Source of the DNA: Herbaspirillum sp. alder98 | GTDB taxonomy: Bacteria; Pseudomonadota; Gammaproteobacteria; Burkholderiales; Burkholderiaceae_D | DNA length: 64,000 nt | Direction: 5' to 3' | NCBI RefSeq assembly: GCF_020179755.1 | Contig: NZ_JAIUCY010000006.1 | Span: 186,001 to 250,000 of the forward strand | In this document: in pieces, positions 1 to 8,000 of the stretch | How positions within the stretch are numbered: the first letter of the stretch is position 1 | How the letters are laid out: the number at the start of each line of letters is the position of its first letter | Translations under genes and position numbers: made by a program | Notes under the pieces: model-generated | The model's input: only the letters and a program-made list of their open reading frames with translations | The model's database searches: none | What the model was told of the DNA's origin: nothing

Positions 1-442
1 ACGATCCCGCGCCGAGTCCCCCGCCACCACCGGTCATGCCGCCGCCGCGCCCGGCGGCGATGCCGAAAGCATCGGTGCCGGCCTGGGCTGCGCTATCCAT
101 GGTGACCGGGTCGCCCAGGTCCTTGTTGGGACTGGGGGTGCTGTCATCCTTGGGGGCTTCGGCCGGTGTCGGCTCCGGCTCGCGCACCTCGGGCTGGACC
201 TTTTCAGGGGTCGGCTCCGGCAGCTTCTCGGGTTCCGGCGGCGGTGGTGGCGGAGGCGGCGGCACCATCACCATCGGCGGCCCGTTCACTTCGCGCCGGG
301 TGGCGGCGGTGTCGTGCAGCAGGTGCCACAGCAACGCCACCACCGCGGCCACTGCCGCCACCCCGATCACGGGGCCGAGCCAGCGGCGTGGGTTGAGGTC
401 GGCCGGCTGCTTGCGTTTCACCGGGAGGTCGCTGATCTTCAA
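1..442 (-). CDS. TonB-like energy transducer, 3' part cut by window edge
   Basis: About 147 N-terminal residues are visible and the gene runs off the left edge. A short cytoplasmic tail (KISDLPVKRKQ) is followed by one membrane segment at residues 22-45. Next comes a proline run (nine prolines), Glu/Pro-rich repeats (EPEKLPEPTPEKVQPEV) and a Gly-rich stretch (AAGRGGGMTGGGGG). This is the architecture of TonB-family periplasm-spanning proteins, whose C-terminal receptor-contacting domain would lie outside the window. The start is taken as TTG at 442, with AGGGGG just upstream; its first base lies 1 nt after the exbD stop codon. It is the last visible gene of the ExbB-like/ExbD/TonB set behind the two-partner secretion locus, so it probably transmits proton-motive force to an outer-membrane partner of that system. 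The TonB assignment is by architecture only. Confidence 0.75.
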   Translation of the reverse strand, partial: MKISDLPVKRKQPADLNPRRWLGPVIGVAAVAAVVALLWHLLHDTAATRREVNGPPMVMVPPPPPPPPPEPEKLPEPTPEKVQPEVREPEPTPAEAPKDDSTPSPNKDLGDPVTMDSAAQAGTDAFGIAAGRGGGMTGGGGGLGAGS

Positions 443-443
443 G

Positions 444-863
444 CTAGCCCCCTGCGCTCGGCTTGCCGGTCACCAGGCCGATCTGGTTCAGTTCGACCTT
501 TCGCAGCAGGTCCAGCACTTCGATCACCTTGGCGTATTGCACCGAGGCGTCGCCCCGCACGATCACCGGAAAGTCGGGCGTGAGCGCCTTCTCGGTGCGC
601 AGGCGCTCTTCCAGTTCGTTCAGGCTGACCGGATACGCATCCAGGAACACCTGGCCGCCGTTATCGATGGTGATGGCACGGGTCTTGGGCTTTTCCAGCG
701 CCACCGCGGCGCTGGCCTTGGGCAGGTCGACCTTGAGCCCGGGAATGCTGGCATTGCTGGTCAGGATGAAGATCACCAGCACCACCAGCAGCACGTCCAC
801 GAAGGGGGTGACGTTGATGCCGCTGCTGCGCTTCTTCACGCCAAAGCGGGATTGATTGGCCAT
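444..863 (-). CDS. exbD: ExbD/TolR-family biopolymer transport protein
   Basis: This 139-aa protein has the standard ExbD size. A short basic N-terminus precedes one membrane helix with the motif INVTPFVDVLLVVLVIF. The Asp in FVD is the family's conserved proton-path residue. A periplasmic domain follows, ending with the typical segment KVIEVLDLLRKVELNQIGLVT. ExbD forms the proton channel with ExbB and energises TonB. It starts at an ATG 10 bp after the upstream lectin/ExbB fusion gene and ends directly against the TonB-like gene, so the three are surely one operon. It is a second ExbD in this window, distinct from the copy at 35913-36326. Family assignment is secure; the energised partner is inferred to be the neighbouring secretion locus. 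Confidence 0.93.
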   Translation of the reverse strand: MANQSRFGVKKRSSGINVTPFVDVLLVVLVIFILTSNASIPGLKVDLPKASAAVALEKPKTRAITIDNGGQVFLDAYPVSLNELEERLRTEKALTPDFPVIVRGDASVQYAKVIEVLDLLRKVELNQIGLVTGKPSAGG

Positions 864-873
864 GGGGTTCTCC

Positions 874-2640
874 TCAGGCCCGCATGGCTGGGCGCAACTG
901 GCGGCCCTCGCCCTGCTCTTCGGCCAGGCGGGTGGCGAACTCGTCGACGAACACGGCCATGTCGGCGGCAATCGCATCCGAACGCGACGCCAGCCAGTTG
1001 TAGCCGAACAGCGCCGGAATCGCCACGCCCAGGCCGGCGGCGGTACACAACAGCGCCGCCGCCATGCCCGGCGCCACCGAGTTGATGTCGACTGCACCGG
1101 CCATGGCCGCCACCACGAACACCAGCATGATGCCGATGACGGTACCGAACAGGCCCACGTAGGGCGCGCCCTCGATGGTGGTCGACAGCCACACCATGCG
1201 CTTGGCCATGCGTTCGTTCTCGCGCACCATGACGCCATCCATGGCGGCACGAATGGCGCTGATGGTGGCGTCGGACACCGCATTCAGGTCATAGCCACGA
1301 TCATGGCGACGGCGCATTTCTTCGATGGCGACTTCATACAGACGCCACAGCGACGACTGCGCGCGCACCGATTCGGGCACCTTGTTGTTGCGCGCCAGGA
1401 CATCGAGCGAAGCGCCGGCGGTTTCGCGGAAGTGCTCCATGAACACGCCATTGGCGCGCGAGGTCGCGCCGTAGCTGCGGCCCTTGCCGATCATGATGGC
1501 CCACGAGATGCTCATCATCAGGCCCAGCAGCACCACCACGACCCAGGCGTCGACCGGCATGGCGGCCAGGATGAAACCGAAGTGGCTCTTGCCGGCCTGC
1601 TGTTCGTCGGGACCATAGTTGACCAGCCGCGACTGGCCGCCCTGCGACACCGCATCGGCCAGCAACTGGACGTCGGTGCGGGCAATCTTGGACAGCCGCA
1701 CTTCATCCATGGCGCCGGCGAACGGCGCCAGGTTGCCACCGGCCACGTCGCCACCGATGGCGGCGGCCGTGTTCAGTGCCGGCAGCGCTGCGGCCAGCGA
1801 CGCCGAGGGGCGGCCGTTCACATACAGGGCCACGTTCTGGGCATCGGCCTTGACCGCCAGGTGCGACCACTGGCCGGCCTGGATCGGTTGACCCGGGTTG
1901 CTGCGACGACCGTTGACTTCAACGAAGGGCACGCCATTGTCGACGCCGATGGCCAGGTGCTCGGCGCCGTTGCGACGCACATAGACTGCCTGCGCCGCGC
2001 CCAGCTGGTCGGGACGGACCCAGGCCGAGAAGGTGAAGGCGCCACCGGCGGCCACCGACAGCGATGGCGAGGCAGGCAGCATCAGCGGCGCATTGCCGAA
2101 GCGCGCGCCACGACCGATCACGCTGCCTTCGGCGGTGACGATGGCGGTCTGGCCATTGTTGCCGTAGGCGGTGCTGTCGCGCGGTGCGGCATTGGCTTCA
2201 GCGAAATGGTAGACCAGGGTGGTGTCGGCATCGAAGGTGCGCTGGCCGTTGCTGGCCGGGGGCGCCTTGGGGTTGCCGTAGTACATCCACACCTGCTGTG
2301 GCGCGGCGGCAGGCAGTGCCGGCACGTCGACCCATACCAGGGCGATGCCCAGCAGCGGATCGAACTGTTCGATCTGGTAGCTCAGCACGGTCTTGTCGTC
2401 GCCGGCGATGAAGCGCAGGTCGTTGCCGTTTTCGTTGACGCCTTCGAAGCTGAAGTTGCCGGTATGCAGGCGCAACAGCACCGACACGCGACCGGCGTCG
2501 CCGCCCAGGGCCGCGCCCTGCGGGCCGGCGTCCAGCGTCAGCGGCTTGCGATAGGCCCAGTCAGGCTGCCACCACGCGTGCGCCAGGTTGGGAAGGATGG
2601 CGCTGGCCAGCGCCAGCAGCACAAAAAGGATACGTCTCAT
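874..2640 (-). CDS. DUF2341 / LamG-like lectin domain fused to MotA/TolQ/ExbB proton channel
   Basis: An unusual 588-aa fusion. A signal peptide (MRRILFVLLALASA...AHA) leads into a DUF2341-like segment beginning WWQPDWAYRKPLTL. Residues about 165-310 look like a concanavalin/LamG sandwich (GAFTFSAWVRPDQ, YVNGRPSASL, GAMDEVRLSK). After this come a membrane helix (about 355-378), a cytoplasmic stretch and the ExbB core helices near the C-terminus (GAPYVGLFGTVIGIMLVFVV, AALLCTAAGLGVAIPALFGY). A periplasmic carbohydrate-binding-like module is therefore welded to the proton channel that pairs with the adjacent ExbD. The ATG at 2640 has GGAG upstream; a GTG 15 nt earlier is possible. It lies 49 bp downstream of tpsB. 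Similar fusions exist in sequenced proteobacteria, but to my knowledge their function is not established. Confidence 0.88.
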   Translation of the reverse strand: MRRILFVLLALASAILPNLAHAWWQPDWAYRKPLTLDAGPQGAALGGDAGRVSVLLRLHTGNFSFEGVNENGNDLRFIAGDDKTVLSYQIEQFDPLLGIALVWVDVPALPAAAPQQVWMYYGNPKAPPASNGQRTFDADTTLVYHFAEANAAPRDSTAYGNNGQTAIVTAEGSVIGRGARFGNAPLMLPASPSLSVAAGGAFTFSAWVRPDQLGAAQAVYVRRNGAEHLAIGVDNGVPFVEVNGRRSNPGQPIQAGQWSHLAVKADAQNVALYVNGRPSASLAAALPALNTAAAIGGDVAGGNLAPFAGAMDEVRLSKIARTDVQLLADAVSQGGQSRLVNYGPDEQQAGKSHFGFILAAMPVDAWVVVVLLGLMMSISWAIMIGKGRSYGATSRANGVFMEHFRETAGASLDVLARNNKVPESVRAQSSLWRLYEVAIEEMRRRHDRGYDLNAVSDATISAIRAAMDGVMVRENERMAKRMVWLSTTIEGAPYVGLFGTVIGIMLVFVVAAMAGAVDINSVAPGMAAALLCTAAGLGVAIPALFGYNWLASRSDAIAADMAVFVDEFATRLAEEQGEGRQLRPAMRA

Positions 2641-2689
2641 AGCATGGTTCTCCACTTGCCAGGTCTGAATGTTGTAAGGAGTCGAGCGC

Positions 2690-4321
2690 TCAATAACTAG
2701 CCGTCAGGCTGAAATTGAGTCGCCAATCGTGAGCGGGCGTGCGCGCTACTTTCTTCAGCGGATACGCCAGGTCGAAGCGGCCGCTGACGCGCTGCGCCAG
2801 AAGGAAGTTGGTGCCGATGCCGACCGAGGCCAGGTTGAAGCTGTAGACCTGCTCGGGCAGCGGGTCGCGCAGGCGCAGCGTGCCGGCGTCGGTGAAGCCG
2901 TAGACGCGCCAGTTCTCGACCCATGGGTTGAGCCAGGTCAGCGGCCGCGAGCGCAATTCGAGCGACCCCACCAGGCCGTAGTCGCCGGTGGCTTCGGCCG
3001 ACAGGTAACCACGCACCGAACTGGAACCGCCGGCGGCGATCTGCTCGGTCGAGATCAGCGCGGCATCGGTCATCTGCGCCGACAGGCGATAACCGATCTG
3101 CTCGTTGCTGGCCAGCGTGTAGGAGCCGTTCAGGTCGCCCTTGAACACGGTGAAGCTGGGCGAGGACTTGTAGCGCTTGTAGTCGAACTGGCTCTCGTTG
3201 CTGCCATAACCGAAGAAGCTGCGGGTGCCGCTGACCATCGACAGGTTGAGGCTGAACTGGCTGCGTTCGCCCTGGCGAAAACCGGTGTAGCCCAGCGTGA
3301 TCGGCGCATAGCGCAACGGCACGTTGTCGCCGGTACCGCCCAGTCGCAAGCCTTCCTGGTTATCCTTGAAGTCGACCCCGGCCGCCAGCGTGTGATACCA
3401 CTCGCCGCTGGTCGGCACCGTATAGACCGCCTTCAGGCCCACCGAATGGCCCTTGCCCAGCACGCTGGTGCCGCCCACCGTCGAGACATTGCTGTTGGAG
3501 TAGTAACCGGACGCCTCCAGGCTCCAGTTGGTGCCCCGCAGCGGCGCCGAATACGAACCCGACCAGACCCGCGTCTGGCTGAAATCCTGGGGCGTGCCGT
3601 AGAAGCTGAGCGAGATGCTGTGGCCCAGCTGCCAGAGATTGTCGTAGCCGATGCTGGCGGTGGCGCGCAGGTGACTGGTGTCGGCGCTGTAGTCGTTGTT
3701 GAGGCCGACGCTGCCGCGCCAGGGCGTGCTGTCGTCGACCTTGAGGTCGACATCCATGGTGCCCGGGATCGTGCCCTGCTTGACCAGCGGCATGACTTGC
3801 CGCTTGCCGCCGCGATTGAGCGCGGTCAGCTCGGCCTGGGCGCGGGTGAAGTCAGGCACGGCGCCTTCCTTCAGGGCCGGCACCTGGTTGCGGATCTCGG
3901 CCGGCGAATTGTATTGGGCGCCGACCACCCGCACGCGACCGACGGTGGTCTCGGTGACCTGCAAAAAGACGATGCCGTCGCTCACCTGCTGCTCCGGCAG
4001 GTCGACGTAGACCGATTGGTAGCCTTTGGCGTTATAGGCCGCCAGCAGCGCGTCGCGCGCGCCTTCGACATCCTTCAAAGTGCGCTTGGGGCCGAGAAAA
4101 GGCGTAACCGCCTGTTCGATGGCGCGCGCGTCGAGCACGGTATTGCCGCGCACGATGTATTCGTTGATGTCGACCTGGCGCGCTTCGTTGCCGGCAGCGG
4201 CGCCCTGCTGCTGCGCGCTGGCGCTGACATGCCAGCAAAGCGCCAGGGCCAGGCACATCGTGCCCAGGCGCGGGCGCCTGCCCCGGATATTGATTGCTGC
4301 GATTTCGTTTGCGTTAGGCAT
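2690..4321 (-). CDS. TpsB / ShlB-FhaC-HecB family outer-membrane transporter
   Basis: A 543-aa Omp85-superfamily transporter that would secrete the TpsA partner at 5099-17536. Residues 1-40 include a signal sequence (LGTMCLALALCWHVSASA). POTRA-type segments follow: one begins VDINEYIVRGNTVLDARAIEQAV, the second VGRVRVVGAQ. The rest is a 16-strand-type barrel region with a conserved SVGLNNDYSAD strand, SSSVRGYLSAEATGDYG (the VRGY/F motif of FhaC-type proteins) and a C-terminus ending in aromatic SLTASY. The ATG at 4321 is chosen because the signal peptide follows it and GGGGTGAGA lies upstream; the open frame extends further upstream without signal character. It faces away from the small gene at 4675 and heads the tpsB-lectin/ExbB-exbD-tonB operon. 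Confidence 0.94.
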   Translation of the reverse strand: MPNANEIAAINIRGRRPRLGTMCLALALCWHVSASAQQQGAAAGNEARQVDINEYIVRGNTVLDARAIEQAVTPFLGPKRTLKDVEGARDALLAAYNAKGYQSVYVDLPEQQVSDGIVFLQVTETTVGRVRVVGAQYNSPAEIRNQVPALKEGAVPDFTRAQAELTALNRGGKRQVMPLVKQGTIPGTMDVDLKVDDSTPWRGSVGLNNDYSADTSHLRATASIGYDNLWQLGHSISLSFYGTPQDFSQTRVWSGSYSAPLRGTNWSLEASGYYSNSNVSTVGGTSVLGKGHSVGLKAVYTVPTSGEWYHTLAAGVDFKDNQEGLRLGGTGDNVPLRYAPITLGYTGFRQGERSQFSLNLSMVSGTRSFFGYGSNESQFDYKRYKSSPSFTVFKGDLNGSYTLASNEQIGYRLSAQMTDAALISTEQIAAGGSSSVRGYLSAEATGDYGLVGSLELRSRPLTWLNPWVENWRVYGFTDAGTLRLRDPLPEQVYSFNLASVGIGTNFLLAQRVSGRFDLAYPLKKVARTPAHDWRLNFSLTASY

Positions 4322-4674
4322 AGCTGAAAATCTCACCCCTTTAACTCCACTCTGTGCCCCCCGACTTGGCTGTCGGATGATTGCGGCATATAGAAGCAAA
4401 GACGGTTGGCCGGAGAGCAACCCGCCAAATGTCATCAAACGTTCATAATTGAATCGTCCCCTTTCGCCATCGGCCGCCGTTTTTATCGTTGTTCGGGAAT
4501 CGATGGTTCGACTCGAGGGCGGATAGCGCCGAGATGGTAGTCGCGCAGCATGACCGTTCGGTGACAGTCGTCAATCTGCGTAATTTCTTGTCAACTTTAT
4601 TTTTACGATTGGCTTGCGCTCTGGCCGGATCAGGCTAAAAATAAGTTTCCTCATACCTGCGCCCTGCATTCATC
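4322..4674. promoter_or_regulatory. Divergent intergenic region between tpsB and a small secreted-protein gene
   Basis: These 353 bases hold no convincing gene. The stretch is clearly more AT-rich than its surroundings, especially near 4570-4650, as expected for divergent promoters serving tpsB (leftward) and the gene at 4675 (rightward). No single -35/-10 pair stands out. A partial match (GTCTTTGC on the minus strand, near 4400) to the motif shared by tpsA and the signalling operon is present but too weak to call. Confidence 0.4.
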
Positions 4675-5013
4675 ATGAACAACTTTTCGTTGGCGTTCGT
4701 CGCGTGCGCCCTCCTGTGGCCAGCCATACCTGCCCATGCCGAAAGCGCTCCCGCGCCTGCCCCCTCCCCCGCCTGCGTCGAGGTCGAAGTCAATGGCGTG
4801 CGCTCGCAGTCCTTCGCCTGCCTGACCGAGAAACTGCAGCCGGCGTCCGGCGCGCAGCAGGCCAAGCCGTCTTCGCCGATGACCTCCGAGCAGATCATCA
4901 ACCAGCCGGGCAATCAACTCGGCGTATTCAACCGCGCCGCCTTGAGCAACCGCATGGGCAACACGCTGGGCACCTCGGTCATCCCGCAACGTCCGCCGGC
5001 CAGCGCGCGCTGA
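4675..5013 (+). CDS. Small predicted secreted protein of unknown function
   Basis: A 112-aa protein with a clear signal peptide (MNNFSLAFVACALLWPAIPAHA). The mature part is proline-rich at first (APAPAPSP), then has a short motif with two cysteines (ACVEVEVNGVRSQSFACL) and a polar, Asn/Gln-rich C-terminus. It has no family I can name. It is transcribed toward tpsA, and its stop lies 13 bp before the hairpin terminator that ends tpsA from the other side. Placed between TpsB and TpsA, it may be an accessory periplasmic factor for the secretion system; that is inference from position only. The good signal peptide and the intergenic region in front make it likely to be real. Confidence 0.7.
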   Translation: MNNFSLAFVACALLWPAIPAHAESAPAPAPSPACVEVEVNGVRSQSFACLTEKLQPASGAQQAKPSSPMTSEQIINQPGNQLGVFNRAALSNRMGNTLGTSVIPQRPPASAR

Positions 5014-5025
5014 AGCAGCGCACGT

Positions 5026-5055
5026 AAAAAAGGCCGGGTGTCTGCACACCCGGCC
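5026..5055 (-). terminator. Rho-independent terminator of tpsA
   Basis: A perfect 10-bp stem (GGCCGGGTGT at 5032-5041 with ACACCCGGCC at 5046-5055) encloses a CTGC loop. Read on the minus strand, it is followed at once by a run of T (5031-5026), about 45 nt after the tpsA stop codon. On the plus strand it may also slow transcription of the small gene ending at 5013, but there it lacks a U-tract. Confidence 0.9.
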
Positions 5056-5098
5056 TCGGTCACTTCCTCACTTCCTCATTTCCATACTTCCACGCGGC

Positions 5099-8000
5099 TT
5101 ATCGGTCCTGGCGCAACAGGGTCTTTTCCTGTTCGGTCAGGTGCGAGGCCAGCTCCGGCCTGATCTCCTGCCCGTGCCCTGCCACCTGCACGAAGCTGGC
5201 CCGGTCATAGCCCTGGCCGCCCTGGCGCGCCGACGGTGAAACGGGCTTGCTCGCTTCCGGCGCCTCTTCGCCGAATCCCAGCACCCGCACCGTGAATACC
5301 GATGGCAATGCCTGGCGCGATGCGTCGCGGGCGCGCTGGACCGTGTCTTGCGCGGCCATGGCGGCCGAACTGGCGGCCGCACTGGCGTTGCTCAACGCGC
5401 CGACGTTGACGCTGGCCACCGCCGGCAGGCCGCTTGACTCACCCTTGACCTGGATGTTGGCCGCATTGACCACCTGCTGCGCAAAGATGTTGACGTTGCC
5501 CGAGACCCGGATGCCCGCTTCGCCGGCATCGATCGTGCCCAGCGGCGCGATCAGGTCGACGTCGCCGGCCTTGGCCTGCGGCACCGGGCTCAGGGTGGCG
5601 ATGCCGGCGCCGGAACTGGGCACCTGCGGCGACAGGCTGACGTTGCCCCACTGGTCGTAGACCCGCTTGGGCGGGGTATAGACCTGGGTAGTCTTGGACC
5701 CGCGACCGGCGTTGATGTCGCCCTGCTCGGACCAGGCGAAGATATCGCCGCCGAAGGTGGTCATGATGCGCGACAAGCCCAGCAGCAGGCTCTGTTCGCT
5801 GAACAGTTGGATGTCGCCGGTGCCCTGCGTGATCAGGCCGGCGCTGGCGGCCGGTACAGGCCCCTGCACGCCCACCACGATCTGGCCGCCCGGCGCCATC
5901 ATCTGGATGTTGCCGCCGAAATCGGTGTGCACGCCCGAATTGCCGAACAGCGTGATGTCACCGCTGCGCTTGATGAGACTGCCATCGGCGGCACGGTCCG
6001 GGAACAGCGTGGAGATCATGTCGCGACTGCGCAGGAAGGACCCGAAGCGACGGCTGTTCGGATCATTGAACTCACGCCCGCCTTCGCGCAACTCGTTGTA
6101 GTACACCGACCGCAGGAACGCCCGCTGCTGCTCCGGCGCCAGCGCATTGAACGCCACCAGCGCTTGCGCCTGGGTGCCGCTGAAACCATAGCGTTCCGCC
6201 ATCCAGGCCGCCAGTTCGCCCTGGTAGGTCTTGACCACGCGACCGGGCTGGCTGGCCAGCGATGCGCCGGAATCGGCCTGGTTGGCCGGGTCCAGGTAAC
6301 GCGCGGCGATATCGGCGTAGTTCAGGCCCTGGGCGGCGCCCGCCATCACGGCGATATCGGCGCCCAGGCGCTTGTCACCCGGCACTACCGGGCCGATGCT
6401 GACCAGGCTGGCGCGGTCTTCCTGGCGCACATCGCGGCCGGCCGTCAGCTCCAGCGTGCCGGGACCGGCCACGCTCAGGTCGGCATAGATGATGTCGCGC
6501 CCGGCCTGCACCAGCGAGATGTCATCGACGTTGTTGTGCGCCAGCAGGCCACGGGTGTTGATGATGTCGCGCCCGGCCTGGATCCGGCCCGGCAAGGCAG
6601 CCCGATACCAGACCGGAATAGTGCGTTGGGTCGTCGCGGAGAACTTCTGCAGCGTGCCGGTGGTGAGGCCGAGGATGTCGCCGCTAGCGGCATAGAACAG
6701 GGCCGCCGAACGGTCGCCCGCATGCAGCGATGATGCCATCGGCGTATCGGGACTGAAGGCGAACAGCGGGAACATGCCGATCGCCCCCGGCAATACCTTG
6801 TCCGAGAAGTACGAGGTATTGCTTGCGCCTTCGCGGCCCAGGTTCGAGGTGCCGGGAATATAGGCACTGTTGAAATCGACGTCGAAGCCGGAAAAGGCCG
6901 GTTTTTTAGGGGTCGGCAACGCGCCATCGGCATTGGACATGCTGATGTTGTAGTTGCCGCCGTAGATCGAATCGCCGGCCAGCATCTCCAGCGCGCCGCG
7001 CGTCGAGGGCGCAAGCACCAGCCCGCGCAGCACGTCCGTGCCGCTGGAACCTGGCGCCGCCGAATAGCCGTAGTAGATGCTGCCGCTGGCGGCCGTCGCC
7101 CGCAGGATGGATGGATAGATCGTCAGCAAGTCGCCCGGATTGCCGTTGCCGCCCACTGCGCTCTGGTTCGCCACCTGCGTGCCAGGCGTCAGGTTGCCGC
7201 CAGCTGCGAACAGATTGATCGCGGTATGCGGCGTCCACAACGAGAACCAGCTCTGGCCGCCGCCGGTATAGCGGGTGCCATTGGCGCTGAAGCTGCTCAT
7301 GTTGTCGACATAGACGCGGCCCGGATCGCCGGCGTCGGTCAGCACCAGGTCGCGCCGGGTATCGACATACACGGTCGCATCGCCCGGCATCAGGCTCAAG
7401 CCGGAACCCGACAGGGCAATGGTCGACTTGAACGGATCGATGGCGCGCACGTCACCGGCGTCGCCGTCGACGCCGCGAATGACCGACTGCAGCGAGCGGT
7501 AACGGGTCAGCACGCTGCCCACCGCGCCGGCCTCGACCGTCACCACGCCGCGCAGGTTGGTCAGCACGCCGTTGAGGTCGCTGTCCTGGATGTTGGCGCC
7601 GCCCTCGCCGTATTGCGATATCGACGTCGCAGGATTGATCGCGCCCCCGACCCGCAGACGCAGGTCGCCGCCGCCGGTCAGGTGCATGCTGCCATCGGCG
7701 TCGACCCGGCCGGTGCTGCCCACTGCCGCCACCAGCGCCTGGGTACGGGGATACACAACGCCCCGGGCGTCGCCGCGCTGCGAGATGATGCCGGCGTCAC
7801 CGCCGGCGCTGATCGACAGGTTGCCACCACCCAGCGTGCCCAGGCCGGTGAAGCCGACCAGGTAAGGCGTGCTGGTCACCACGCCCGGGAGCGGCGCCAC
7901 GTAGGTGCCGAAGTTGATCCACCAGGCGCTGGCCACGGCGTCGGCGCCGCCGATGCTGTCGCTGCCCTGGCGCCACAACCAGTTGCCCACGCCGGCGCTG

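Noticed and set aside
856..2700. Long open frame on the plus strand opposite the lectin/ExbB fusion
   Set aside because: It is rich in His, Gln, Arg and Gly with no domain and lies antisense to a clear family protein; typical of high-GC shadow frames. Similar shadows at 12098-14986, 31929-35099 and 39088-41253 were rejected for the same reason.
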